A stretch of DNA of 64,000 bases from NCBI RefSeq assembly GCF_035975855.1, contig NZ_CP109055.1, positions 1,054,001 to 1,118,000 of the forward strand, read 5' to 3'. This document shows positions 25,632 through 34,346 of this stretch, one piece after another (the first letter of the stretch is position 1; every line of letters starts with the position of its first letter). The notes under the pieces are model-generated. The model was not told the origin of the DNA. It did no database searches and saw only the letters and a program-made list of their open reading frames with translations. The translations under genes and the position numbers were made by a program. The stretch comes from Streptomyces sp. NBC_01304. Lineage in GTDB: Bacteria; Actinomycetota; Actinomycetes; Streptomycetales; Streptomycetaceae.

Positions 25632-27019
25632 GGGGTCCTCCGGTCGCCGATCGGGGTGTTGCTCATGGGATTGCCGCTCATGGGATTGCTGCTGATGGGG
25701 GTGCCGCTGGTGGGGGTGCTGAGTACCAGGGCCGTCTGCTGCCCTTCCAGGCCCCGGGCGAGGGACACGGTGTGGCGCAGCGGCAGTTCGCGGGAGTGTC
25801 CGGGCAGCCAGTCCAGGGCTCGGCACCGCGGGTCGGGGTCGGTGAGGTTGAGGGTGGGCGGCACGGCGCCGCTCTCCAGGGCCAGCGCGCACACCGCGGC
25901 GTTGAGGGCGCCCGCCGCGGCGCCGAGGTGGCCGAGCGCGGGCTTGACGCAGCTGCCCACCGCGTCGGGTGCGGGGCCCAGCGCGCGGGTGAGCGCGCGT
26001 GCCTCGCCGAGGTCGCCGCATGCGGTGGCGCTGCCGTGTGCGGCCACGTAGTCGATGTCGGTGGGACTCAACTCGGCCTCCCTCAGCGCCTGTTGGACGG
26101 CGGCGGCCAGGGCGCGGCCGTCCGCGTCGGGAGCGCAGGGGCGGCCGTCCGCGTCGGGGGCGGGCAGCCGGCTGCTCGCCCGCGTGGCGGCGAAGCCGCG
26201 GATTTCCGCGAGCACGGCTGCCCCGCGGCTGCGCGCCGCGGTGAGTTCCTCCAGGACGAGGAAGGCGGCGCCCTCGCCGGGCACGAAGCCGTCACGGCCC
26301 TGGCCGAAGGGGCGATAGGCCTCGGTGGGCGCGTAGTTGCGGGTGCTCATCAGGCCCAGGCCGTCCGTCTTGGACATGACCCACCACGAGGCCGCGTCGT
26401 CGAAGCCGCCCGCGAGGACGACGTCCGACTCGCCGCGCGCGATCGACCGGTAGCCGCGCCCGACCGCGGTCGCGCTGCTGTCCGCCGCACCGTGGAAGTA
26501 GGCGTTGGCGCCCTTGAAACCATGGGCGTGGGAGAGGTGGAACAGCGCGGCCGACTGCAAGCCCTCTACGTAGTACAGGGGATGGAACGCGCTCGTCGCC
26601 CGCTCGCCGAGCAGGGCGAAGTCGGCGCGGCCGTCCTCGGCGCGCGCCGCGAGGCTGCCCTCCAGGAGGTGTTCCGGGTTGGAGATCTCCTTGGCGCCGC
26701 CCGCGTAGACCGCCGAGCGCTCGGGCGCGTAGGGCGTCGAGCCCGGCGACAGGCCCGCGTCCGTCATGGCCAGCGCGGCTCCGGCGATCGCGAGGCGGTC
26801 GCCGTGTGTCGTCATGCGCAGCTCGCGTCGGGTGGCGTACCGCTCGGGGGCGAATCCGTCGAGTTCGGCGGCGATGCGGGTGCGCAGCGACGAGGCGTCG
26901 TACGCGCGGATCGGCCCGATGCCGCACCGCCCGTCGAGCAGCCCCTTGAAGGTGTCGGCCCGGCCCTCGCCGAGGGCGGTGAGGACGCCGATGCCGGTGA
27001 CGGCCACCCGGCGCCTCAT
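25628..27019 (-). CDS. Ketosynthase homologue with active-site Cys replaced by Ala
   Basis: The 463-residue protein has the FabF/KS fold from MRRRVAVTGIGVLTALGEG on. The nucleophile region reads FHGAADSSATAVG, putting Ala179 at the Cys position. The first His is kept (His328 in AAHGSATACGD), as are Lys359 and His364 in CVKPALGH. Such proteins act as chain-length factors or decarboxylating initiation factors in known PKS systems; which applies here is open. The C-terminus carries five 5-residue repeats (Ser/Gly-Asn/Thr-Pro-Met/Ile-Ser). Both ends overlap neighbours by 4 nt. Confidence 0.85.
   Translation of the reverse strand: MRRRVAVTGIGVLTALGEGRADTFKGLLDGRCGIGPIRAYDASSLRTRIAAELDGFAPERYATRRELRMTTHGDRLAIAGAALAMTDAGLSPGSTPYAPERSAVYAGGAKEISNPEHLLEGSLAARAEDGRADFALLGERATSAFHPLYYVEGLQSAALFHLSHAHGFKGANAYFHGAADSSATAVGRGYRSIARGESDVVLAGGFDDAASWWVMSKTDGLGLMSTRNYAPTEAYRPFGQGRDGFVPGEGAAFLVLEELTAARSRGAAVLAEIRGFAATRASSRLPAPDADGRPCAPDADGRALAAAVQQALREAELSPTDIDYVAAHGSATACGDLGEARALTRALGPAPDAVGSCVKPALGHLGAAAGALNAAVCALALESGAVPPTLNLTDPDPRCRALDWLPGHSRELPLRHTVSLARGLEGQQTALVLSTPTSGTPISSNPMSGNPMSNTPIGDRRTP
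25650..25724 (-). repeat. Five 15-bp tandem repeats at the end of the Cys-to-Ala ketosynthase gene
   Basis: Five degenerate 15-mers of the form ATGGGATTGCCGCTC (plus strand) encode pentapeptide repeats at the extreme C-terminus, immediately before the start of the next gene. Two neighbouring units are nearly identical, suggesting recent expansion. Confidence 0.85.
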
Positions 27020-28296
27020 GTCCGGGCCTCCGCGGCGCGCACGACGAGGCAGGCGTTGGTGCCGCCGAAGGCGAAGGCGTTGACCAGCGCGGCCCGGACG
27101 CGGTGGCGGCGTGCGTGCAAGGGCACGTAGTCCAGGTCGAGTTGGGGGTCGGGCCGGTCGAGGTTGAGGGTGGGCGGGATCAGGCCGTGCCGGATGGCCC
27201 CGAGGGCCGCGAGGAGGTTGACGCCCGCGGCGGCCGAGGTCAGGTGTCCGGTCATGGACTTGGGTGAGCTGATGGGAACGTCGTACGCGTGACGGCCGAA
27301 GACGTCCTTGATGGCGGCGGTCTCGCTCACGTCGTTGCCGGGGGTGCCGGTGCCGTGGGCGACGACGTAGTCGATGGCGTCGGGGGCGAGCTCCGCCTCG
27401 GTGAGCGCGCCGCGCATCGCGGCGCTCGCGCCGCCTCCGTCGGGCGGGGAGTCGGTGATGCGGTAGGCGTTCAACGTCGAGCTGTAGCCGGTGAGTTCGC
27501 CGTGCACTCTGGCGCCGCGGGCCAGGGCGCGGTCGTAGTCCTCCAGGACGACCATCACGGCGCCCTCCCCCACGACGAAGCCGGACCGTCGGGCGTCGAA
27601 GGGGCGGGAGGCCTGCTGCGGGGTGTCGTTGAAGCGGTCGGTGAGGGCGCCGAGGAGGCTGAATCCCAGGACGTCCATCCAGGTGGTGAGGGCGTCGAAG
27701 CCGCCGGCCAGCATCAGGGCGCAGTCGCCTTCCTGGATGTGCCGGTAGGCCTCGCCGATGGCGTGCGCGGCGCCCGCGCACGCCGTGCTGAGGCTGATCA
27801 GCGGGCCTCGGCAGTCCGCGGAGTCGGCGATGGCGGCGGCGCCGGCGTTCTGGCTGCGCAGCGCGACGTCGGCCGGGGCCTGGCGGTAGAGCTCGCGGTG
27901 GTCGCTGGAGATGATCCGCTGCGACATGTCGATGAGTTCCTGCAGCGGCGGGCGGCCCACCGTGCCCGCGATGGCCGCGCCGCGCTCGTAGGGGTCGACG
28001 TCGATCCGGTCGCCGCCGGCGTCGCGCAGGGCCTGACGTGCGGCGGCGACACCGAACCGGGCGGCGCGGGACAGCCGGCCGTCCCGGCCCACCTCGCCCG
28101 CACCCTCGCCCTCGCCCTCGCCCTCATCGAAGCCGCGTACCTGACCGGCGATGCGTACGGCGAATGTGGAGGCGTCGAACGTCGTCAGCGGGCCGATGCC
28201 GCTGCGCCCCTGGGCGAGGCCCTGCCACGTGTCCGCGGCCGTGTTCCCCAGCGGGGTGACGGCGCCGATGCCGGTGATGGCGACGCGCCGCTTCAC
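27016..28296 (-). CDS. FabF-type ketosynthase with intact active site
   Basis: This 426-residue KS has a full Cys-His-His set: Cys173 in STACAGAA, His314 in AHGTGTPGND, Lys346 and His351 in SSPKSMTGH, and the glycine-rich C-terminal FAFGGTNACLVV. It should carry out decarboxylative condensation of carrier-bound malonyl units. An acidic Glu-Gly insert at about 57-70 comes from a CTCGCC hexamer repeat (28105-28122). It overlaps both acpS and the next KS by 4 nt. It is the best candidate for the main elongating enzyme together with the Cys-to-Ala homologue after it. Confidence 0.92.
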   Translation of the reverse strand: MKRRVAITGIGAVTPLGNTAADTWQGLAQGRSGIGPLTTFDASTFAVRIAGQVRGFDEGEGEGEGAGEVGRDGRLSRAARFGVAAARQALRDAGGDRIDVDPYERGAAIAGTVGRPPLQELIDMSQRIISSDHRELYRQAPADVALRSQNAGAAAIADSADCRGPLISLSTACAGAAHAIGEAYRHIQEGDCALMLAGGFDALTTWMDVLGFSLLGALTDRFNDTPQQASRPFDARRSGFVVGEGAVMVVLEDYDRALARGARVHGELTGYSSTLNAYRITDSPPDGGGASAAMRGALTEAELAPDAIDYVVAHGTGTPGNDVSETAAIKDVFGRHAYDVPISSPKSMTGHLTSAAAGVNLLAALGAIRHGLIPPTLNLDRPDPQLDLDYVPLHARRHRVRAALVNAFAFGGTNACLVVRAAEART

Positions 28297-28679
28297 ACGG
28301 CACCCCCATGGACGAGGACCACGCTGGCGATGGCGTAGTCACCGGTGTGGGACAGCGAGATCTCCGCTGCGACGGGCTCGCCGGATTCCGTGGTGCGGGA
28401 GGCCCCTCCGGTCAGCCGCAGCGTGGGGCGGCCGAGCCTGGTGTTGACGACCTCGACGTCGGTCCAGCGGCAGCCGGGGCCCACCCCGGTGCCCAGCGCC
28501 TTGAACGTCGCTTCCTTCGCGGCGAACCGTGCCGCCAGATGTATGTAGCGGTCGCGTCGGCAGGCACAGTAGTCGCGCTCACGTTCGGTGAAGATCTCCC
28601 GCTCGGCTGCGGGGTTGTCCTCCAGCAGCCGGCGCACCCTGGCGACGCGCACCAGGTCGACTCCCACGGCTATGGCCAT
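28293..28679 (-). CDS. acpS: Holo-acyl-carrier-protein synthase (AcpS-type PPTase)
   Basis: The 128-residue protein has the AcpS signatures: AVGVDLVRVARV at the N-terminus with the Mg-binding Asp8, FAAKEATFKALGTG (the WxxKEA-type motif) and the closing SLSHTGDYAIASVV. It should transfer phosphopantetheine from CoA to Ser39 of the operon's carrier protein. A dedicated AcpS inside the operon is unusual for streptomycete PKS clusters, which mostly rely on Sfp-type enzymes, and suggests a divergent carrier protein. Confidence 0.92.
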   Translation of the reverse strand: MAIAVGVDLVRVARVRRLLEDNPAAEREIFTERERDYCACRRDRYIHLAARFAAKEATFKALGTGVGPGCRWTDVEVVNTRLGRPTLRLTGGASRTTESGEPVAAEISLSHTGDYAIASVVLVHGGAV

Positions 28680-28741
28680 CTGGCACCTCCTTCCCGGGAT
28701 AGAGGAGGCGAGGGAGCCGCTGGATACAGCCCGTCACCGGA

Positions 28742-30313
28742 TCAGCGGGTCGCTGTCCCTCCTTGGTGCGGGTGATGCGGGTGAGCGGTGGCGCGAACGG
28801 GGCACACGGCCTCCGACTGCGGGTCCGCCGCTGCGGCCTGGCGGCCTGCGGGAGTGTGACGCTCCGTGTCCGTGCCGAGGTCCGTGGCGAGGCCCGTACC
28901 GGGGTGCGCGGCGAGATCCGTGCCGGAGTCCGTGCGGCGGAGCGTCATGGGGATGCCGTACTTGGCCCGCAGGGTGATGTCCGGCTGCGTGACGATCGGA
29001 TGGCCGGGCACCAGGTCCAGGTGGAAGCGCTGCAGCAGCGAGGCCGTGACCAGGGTCAGCTCCATCGTGGCGAAGGCCATGCCCGCGCAGTCCCGCGGCC
29101 CGGCGGCGTACGGCAGATAGGCACAGCGGGGGCGGCCGGCCGAACGTTCGCGGGTGAAGCGCTCGGGGTCGAAGCCCTCCGGGTTCTCCCAGAAGTCCGG
29201 ATGGCGGTGCGTGAGGTGGATGCCGAGCAGCAGGAAGGTGCCTGCCGGGATGTGATGGCCGCCGATCTCGTCGTCCCGCAGCGGCATCCGGGGCACCTGC
29301 CACAGCGGCGGATACAGGCGCAGGGCCTCCTGTACGAACATCTTGAGGTACTTCAGGCGCGGCAGGTCGTCCTTGGTGGGCGGGCGGCCGCCGAGCACCT
29401 CGCGGACTTCGGCACGGGCTCGCTCGGTCTCCGCGGGCTGGACGGACATCAGGTAGCAGATCCAGGACAGCGTGGCCGCGGCGGTCTCGTGCCCGGCCAC
29501 GAACAACGTCATGACTTGATCCCGGAGTTGACGATCCGTCATCGATGCACCGGTGACCGGGTCCGTGGCGCGCATCAGCATGGACAACAGGTCCGGCGGA
29601 CCGTCACCGTCCGGGGTGTCCGGGGGTCCACTCCCCCTGCGACGTTCCGCGATGAGCCGGTACACCGTCTCGTCCAGGAGCGTCCGGGCGGCCGTGAACT
29701 GCCGGTTGCGGCGGGTGGGCACCCACTCCGGAAGATCGACCACGGCGGTCAACTTGCCGTTCAGATGCTCCAGTTGTACGCGGACGGCTTCGCCGAGCGC
29801 CCGGGCGTCCACCGACCAGTCGGCGCGGAACAGGCAGCGCGCCAGGATGTCCAGGGTCAGGCTCTGCATCTCGGTGCGTGCGTCGATCTCGCCGCCCGCA
29901 CGGGCCACGCGTTCCCAGCCGTCCAGCATCCGCTCGGTGCTGTCGACCATCACCTCGGCGAACCGCTCCAGGGGCTCACGCCGGAACGACGGGGCCACGG
30001 TGCCCCGTTGGCGCTCCCACTCCTCGCCCTCCGTGGTGACCAGGCCCCGGCCCACCGAGACGCTCACCTTGTCGTTGAAGTCGTCCGGGTGCGGGTAGTT
30101 GGCGAAGTTGTCGACGAGGATGTGGCGCAGGTGGTCGGGGTGGGTGACGAGGACGACCGGTACCGGTCCCCGGAAGCTCACGAGGTCGCCGTACTCCCGC
30201 CAGGCGCGGGTGAAGGTTTCCAGGGGGTCGCGGCGGAAGTCGGGCGCGGAGCCGAGCAGCGGCAGACCGCGCGGGCCGGGTGGCGGGGCGGCGCCCCGGC
30301 GGGCCCGGTTCAT
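28742..30313 (-). CDS. Cytochrome P450 A with low-complexity C-terminal extension
   Basis: Of 523 residues, the first 460 form a complete P450: I-helix AGHET (273-277), E329-x-x-R332 and the haem loop YAAGPRDCAG with Cys409 as thiolate ligand (Tyr replaces the usual Phe). The proline-rich PPGPRGLPLLG start is of the bacterial soluble class resembling eukaryote-type fatty-acid hydroxylases. About 60 extra residues rich in Thr, Gly, Asp and His follow, from degenerate 12-15-bp repeats (about 28865-28945). It is expected to oxidise the polyketide or fatty-acyl product, with redox partners encoded elsewhere. ATG 30313 overlaps the upstream stop. Confidence 0.88.
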   Translation of the reverse strand: MNRARRGAAPPPGPRGLPLLGSAPDFRRDPLETFTRAWREYGDLVSFRGPVPVVLVTHPDHLRHILVDNFANYPHPDDFNDKVSVSVGRGLVTTEGEEWERQRGTVAPSFRREPLERFAEVMVDSTERMLDGWERVARAGGEIDARTEMQSLTLDILARCLFRADWSVDARALGEAVRVQLEHLNGKLTAVVDLPEWVPTRRNRQFTAARTLLDETVYRLIAERRRGSGPPDTPDGDGPPDLLSMLMRATDPVTGASMTDRQLRDQVMTLFVAGHETAAATLSWICYLMSVQPAETERARAEVREVLGGRPPTKDDLPRLKYLKMFVQEALRLYPPLWQVPRMPLRDDEIGGHHIPAGTFLLLGIHLTHRHPDFWENPEGFDPERFTRERSAGRPRCAYLPYAAGPRDCAGMAFATMELTLVTASLLQRFHLDLVPGHPIVTQPDITLRAKYGIPMTLRRTDSGTDLAAHPGTGLATDLGTDTERHTPAGRQAAAADPQSEAVCPVRATAHPHHPHQGGTATR

Positions 30314-31734
30314 CGGCTGCCGCCTTCCGCGCGGGGCCCCACCGAGCCGCCGCACTCCCCGGTGCGCTCCGTGACGTGCTCCACTCTCATCGGCATGCCG
30401 CCTCGCGGGTACAGGAAGACATTGGACGTCGGCTCGCGCACATGCCCGGGGGCCAGGGTCAGTCGGTAGGACTGCAGGATGCGGGCCAGGACGAGCGGCA
30501 CTTCCAGCAGCGCCACCGACGCTCCCGGACAGCGCCTGGGACCGCGGGAGAAGGGCAGATACGCGTACAGCGGTACGCCGCCGGAGGCGCGTGCCGTGAA
30601 GCGCCCCGGGTCGAAGCCCTCCGGGTTGGGCCAGAACCCGGGATGGCGGTGCATCAGATAGGGGCTGATGAAGACCTGCGAGCCCGCCGGGACGCGATAT
30701 CCGCCGATCTCGTCGTCCTGAAGCGGGCTGCGCGACAGCGTCCACACCGACGGGTAGAGCCGCAGCACCTCCTGGACGAGGGCGCGGGTGTACGCGAGTG
30801 CCGGGAGGTCGTCCGCGGACGGTGCGCGCCCGCCGCACACCTCGGCGATCTCGGCCCGCATGCGGCGTTCGGCCTCCGGGTGGCGGGAGAGCAGCGAGAA
30901 CGCCCACACCAGGCACAGCGCCGTGGTCTCGTATCCGCCGAGGAACATCGTGACGACCTCGTCGCGCAGTTGCCGGTCGCTCATCCGCTCGCCGGTCTGC
31001 TCGTCCCGTGCGGCGAGGAATCGGGTCAGCAGGTCGTCGGGGGGGGCGTCGTCGAGGCGCCGCTCGGCGATCAGCCCGTAGACGAAGCCGTCGAGGAGGG
31101 TGCGCGCGGCGAGGAACTCCCGGCGGGCGCGGCTCGGCAGCAGCTGCGGCAGCTCCACGAAGCGCTGCAGCCGCGTATTGGTGTAGGCGTTGCACAGGCG
31201 CACCGCCCGGGCGATCTCACCGGCCTGGCCGCCGGTGAGCGCGGTGCTGAAGATCGACTGCATCACGATGGTCAGCGCGAGCCGCATCATCTCCGGGGTG
31301 ATGTCCAGGATGCGCCGCTCATCGGCCGACGGGCGCCATTCGTCGACGAGTTCGGCGGCGGCGTCCACCATGGTGGGCCCGAACGCGGCGATCCTGGACC
31401 CCTTGAAGGCGGGCTGGGCCAGCCGCCGCTGGCGGAAGTGGAAGTCTCCGTTGCTGGTGAACAGGCCCTGCCCGCACCAGGGTTCGAACTTGCCGACGGA
31501 GAGCGGGTCCTTGGGGTAGTTCGGCTGCCGGTCGTCGAGGACGTGCTTGATGTAGTCCGGGTGTGTGACCAGGAAGAGTTCGACGCCGGGGACCTGGAAG
31601 CGCACGATGTCGCCGTACTGGCGCCAGGACCGGGCGAACGTGCCCACCAGATCGCGCACCAGGTGCGGTCCTGAGCCGACCACCGGGTAGCCGCGCGGGC
31701 CCGGCGCCCGGCGTCCGGCGCCGGCCGCGCTCAT
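30310..31734 (-). CDS. Cytochrome P450 B
   Basis: The 474-residue protein shares layout with P450 A (PGPRGYPVVGSGP start, ExxR at 322-325, haem loop FSRGPRRCPG with Cys402). Its I-helix motif is GGYET (266-270), with Tyr in place of the usual His/Asp, which can change oxygen activation or reaction type. It probably acts after or before P450 A on the same product. It overlaps P450 A and the SnoaL-like gene by 4 nt each, so stoichiometric expression is likely. Confidence 0.88.
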   Translation of the reverse strand: MSAAGAGRRAPGPRGYPVVGSGPHLVRDLVGTFARSWRQYGDIVRFQVPGVELFLVTHPDYIKHVLDDRQPNYPKDPLSVGKFEPWCGQGLFTSNGDFHFRQRRLAQPAFKGSRIAAFGPTMVDAAAELVDEWRPSADERRILDITPEMMRLALTIVMQSIFSTALTGGQAGEIARAVRLCNAYTNTRLQRFVELPQLLPSRARREFLAARTLLDGFVYGLIAERRLDDAPPDDLLTRFLAARDEQTGERMSDRQLRDEVVTMFLGGYETTALCLVWAFSLLSRHPEAERRMRAEIAEVCGGRAPSADDLPALAYTRALVQEVLRLYPSVWTLSRSPLQDDEIGGYRVPAGSQVFISPYLMHRHPGFWPNPEGFDPGRFTARASGGVPLYAYLPFSRGPRRCPGASVALLEVPLVLARILQSYRLTLAPGHVREPTSNVFLYPRGGMPMRVEHVTERTGECGGSVGPRAEGGSR

Positions 31735-32270
31735 GTGCCCGCCTTGTGTGCGGAGGCCTGGGCGCGGCGGCCCGCGGTGGCCTGCAGCCAGGCGAAGCGG
31801 GCGGTGCTGGTGAAGGGGTGCGCCCAGCGGCCGAGCAGCCCGGTGCCGGGCGGCGGTTCGGCGCCGACCTGCCGCAGCAGGGACAGGTAGTCCGACTCCA
31901 TGTCCATCTCGGCGAGCAGGCCCCGCGCGTCCCAGCGCTGCAGTGCGAACTCGTCCATGCGGATCACCCGGCCGGTGGGCGGGATGCCGAACAGTTCGCC
32001 GTGATGGGTGCCCGTGAGGCGGATCCGCGAGCCGACCCGGTCGCCGTCGCGGAGGATGTGGAGGAGGTCGAGGCGCAGGTCGGGCTGGGCGCTCAGGAGC
32101 TGCCCGATCAGGGTCTTGAACCCTTCGCGGTCCAGGACCGGCCGGCCGGGCAGCCGGAACCGGGCCTCGGGCTGGGCGAGTTCGTCGAAGGCGGTCAGGT
32201 CGTGCTCGTTGAAGACGCGCTCGCCGAGTTCGCGCGCGCGGGCCTTGAGGTCGGGCCCCGCCGCCGTCAC
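31731..32270 (-). CDS. SnoaL-like (NTF2-fold) protein 1
   Basis: A 179-residue protein with the cone-shaped NTF2/SnoaL fold pattern: an N-terminal helix with FNEHDLTAFDEL, the strand VGSRIRLTGTHHGELFGIPP and GRVIRMDEFALQRWD. Members cyclise polyketides, dehydrate or isomerise small molecules. The GTHHGELFGIPPTG motif is that of ester-cyclase/SnoaL proteins. A C-terminal extension of about 45 residues is shared with the next gene. GTG 32270 overlaps the upstream stop and has GGAGG before it. Confidence 0.78.
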   Translation of the reverse strand: MTAAGPDLKARARELGERVFNEHDLTAFDELAQPEARFRLPGRPVLDREGFKTLIGQLLSAQPDLRLDLLHILRDGDRVGSRIRLTGTHHGELFGIPPTGRVIRMDEFALQRWDARGLLAEMDMESDYLSLLRQVGAEPPPGTGLLGRWAHPFTSTARFAWLQATAGRRAQASAHKAGT

Positions 32271-32824
32271 CGCCTGCCTCCGCTCCGGGCCGCCCTGACT
32301 CTGAGCAGTGCGAGCCGGGCGGTTGCCTTCAGGGAGTGGGCGATGCGCCCGAGCGGAGGGGTCTCTTCGGGGGCGATGAGGCCGAGTTGGGTCATCACGG
32401 CGAGGCCGTCCGACTGCTGCCACAGCTCGACCACCCGACCGTCCTCGAACCGGAACAGCGTCGTCTCGGTCGCACACACCGCACGGCCGGTCGGCGGCAG
32501 CCCGGCGAGCTCTCCCCGATGGGTGCCGCGGTACTCGGCGCGCAGCAGGACCAGGTCGCCCTCGGCCAGCACGTCCAGCGTGCGGTACCGCGTGTCGGGC
32601 AGCGCCCGGCGCCGGTCGAGGACCGCCTGCTCCAGGGCCGCCGCGCCCAACTCCTCGGAGACGTCAGGCAGATGCGTGCGCAGATGCGGTCCGCAGTGGT
32701 CGTCGATGGCGCTCAGGTCACCGTGATTCCACAGCCGGTCGGCGAGACGGTCTGCGATCGCCGGGTACGCATCCGCCTCCGGGCCGCCGGTGTACGGCGG
32801 CGGGTCACAGCTCGGGGCCGACAT
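32267..32824 (-). CDS. SnoaL-like (NTF2-fold) protein 2
   Basis: This 185-residue paralogue of the downstream gene carries the same motif GTHRGELAGLPPTGR and FRFEDGRVVELWQQSD, and ends with a related helix (IAHSLKATARLALLRV). Two tandem SnoaL-like proteins may form a heteromeric pocket. As no dehydratase is present in the operon, one or both might provide dehydration or ring closure; this is inference. Its start lies inside the 3' end of the FAD enzyme gene (20-nt overlap). Confidence 0.76.
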   Translation of the reverse strand: MSAPSCDPPPYTGGPEADAYPAIADRLADRLWNHGDLSAIDDHCGPHLRTHLPDVSEELGAAALEQAVLDRRRALPDTRYRTLDVLAEGDLVLLRAEYRGTHRGELAGLPPTGRAVCATETTLFRFEDGRVVELWQQSDGLAVMTQLGLIAPEETPPLGRIAHSLKATARLALLRVRAARSGGRR

Positions 32825-34346
32825 CGCGGACCCCTTCGCTGCGCAGGATCTCCTGGGCGGTATGGCTGCCGGACACGATGACCCGCAGGGCGCTCGCCGC
32901 CTGCGCCCAGTGCCCCGACAGGTACAACCCCCCGATGGGAGTGCGGTAGTTGAGGCGCTTGCTGCCCGCCTGCAGCGGTGTGTTCTCCCAGCCGTAGGCG
33001 GCGCCCCGGTGGTTGCCGGTGTAGCGCTCCAGGGTCAGCGGGGTGGCGCTCTGCACGAAGGTCATGTGGGCCCGGAAGCCCGGGTAGAGCCGCTCGATCA
33101 GGCCGAGGTACTTCTCCTCCAGCTCCGGCTTCAGCTCCTCCCACGCCTTGGGACCCTCGTAGGGGGCGAGCGCTGTCGAGGTGACCAAGTGCTCGCCCGG
33201 CGGGCCGAGTTCGGGGTCGAGCAGGGTCGGTACGACGACCACGGTGGCCGGGGCGTCTCCGTCGGCGATGCGCTTGAAGGTGTAGTCGTGGTCGGTGTCC
33301 TCGTAGATGAACGTCTCGTGGGCGCCACCCTGGGCCGCGATGTCCAGGGTGGTGGCGGCGTACACCACGAACATCGACATCGACGGCTTCAGCGAGCGCA
33401 GTCTGCGGCGGTACGCGCGCGGCAACTGCTCGATGCCCACGAGGTCCTCGAAGGTGTGGGTGGCATCGGCGTTGGAGATCACCACGGGTGCCGTCAGCGC
33501 CTCGCCACCGGCGAGGACGACTCCCGTGACCCGGCCCTCGGACACCTCGATCTTCTCCACGGCGGATTCGGTGACGACCTTCCCGCCGTGCCGTTCGATG
33601 GCCGTGACCAGGGCGTCCACCAGGTTTCGGAAGCCGCCCCGGCAGTGGTAGAGGCCGTGCATCTGCGTGAACAGGAAGCGCGCGAACAGTTCGAAGGACA
33701 GCTGTGAGGGGGGCAGTCCCATGTACGGCCAGCCCGCAGTGCAGAAGGCCCTGGCCCGGGGGTCGGTCACGTACCGGTCGAGGACCTCGGCCAGGGTGTG
33801 CATCCGGTGCCCGAACAGGGTCGGGAAGCGCTTCACCGCCTCGCCGAGCTCCTTGGGCGTCAGCTGCACGGGCACTTGGTGCGCCTCGGCGAGGAAGCGT
33901 TCGCACAGCTCGAAGAAGGCGCGGATGCCGGCGGCCTCGTGCGGGAAGCGCTCGGCGTGCGCGGCGATGAACGCCTCCGTGCCGAAGGGCGCCTCCAGGG
34001 TGTCGCCGTCGATGACGACCCGGTAGAGCGCGTCCGACTCGATGAAGTCGCACATCTCGCGCACGCCCAGCCAGCGCAGCAGGACGTCGATCGTGCCGCC
34101 GCTCTGGGCGCCGGGGACCACGTGGATGGCGGGGTCGAAGTAGCGGCCGTCGTGCTCGAAGGCGTGGGCGTAGCCGCCGATGCCCCGGCCGCGTTCGGCG
34201 ACGAGGACGCGCCGCCCGAACTTCGCCAGGTAGGCGGCCGCGGCGAGCCCGCCGAGGCCGCTGCCGACGACGATCGCGTCGTAGTCGTGGGCACCGTCTG
34301 CCGGCGCGGTGCTCCGTGTTGTCCCGGGCTCTGCCTGGCTGGTCAT
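32805..34346 (-). CDS. CrtI/phytoene-desaturase-like FAD oxidoreductase
   Basis: The 513-residue protein opens with a Rossmann FAD site (YDAIVVGSGLGGLAAAAYLA, Gly28-Gly33) and the segment LVAERGRGIGGYAHAF, then follows the CrtI/carotenoid isomerase (CrtISO)-like layout with GGFRNLVDALVTAIERHGG and the C-terminal FAD contact GGLYLSGHWAQ. Family members desaturate or isomerise polyene chains; a role in forming or isomerising double bonds of the operon product is plausible. No carotenoid genes are nearby. Overlaps: start with exporter stop, stop with SnoaL-like 2 start. Confidence 0.85.
   Translation of the reverse strand: MTSQAEPGTTRSTAPADGAHDYDAIVVGSGLGGLAAAAYLAKFGRRVLVAERGRGIGGYAHAFEHDGRYFDPAIHVVPGAQSGGTIDVLLRWLGVREMCDFIESDALYRVVIDGDTLEAPFGTEAFIAAHAERFPHEAAGIRAFFELCERFLAEAHQVPVQLTPKELGEAVKRFPTLFGHRMHTLAEVLDRYVTDPRARAFCTAGWPYMGLPPSQLSFELFARFLFTQMHGLYHCRGGFRNLVDALVTAIERHGGKVVTESAVEKIEVSEGRVTGVVLAGGEALTAPVVISNADATHTFEDLVGIEQLPRAYRRRLRSLKPSMSMFVVYAATTLDIAAQGGAHETFIYEDTDHDYTFKRIADGDAPATVVVVPTLLDPELGPPGEHLVTSTALAPYEGPKAWEELKPELEEKYLGLIERLYPGFRAHMTFVQSATPLTLERYTGNHRGAAYGWENTPLQAGSKRLNYRTPIGGLYLSGHWAQAASALRVIVSGSHTAQEILRSEGVRDVGPEL

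Noticed and set aside
23187..26051. 954-codon plus-strand frame across the KS genes
   Set aside because: It lies opposite genes with complete KS motifs, and its translation has no domain signature.
32805..34346. Carotenoid biosynthesis gene
   Set aside because: The CrtI-like protein has no phytoene synthase or GGPP synthase neighbour and is coupled to the PKS-like operon.
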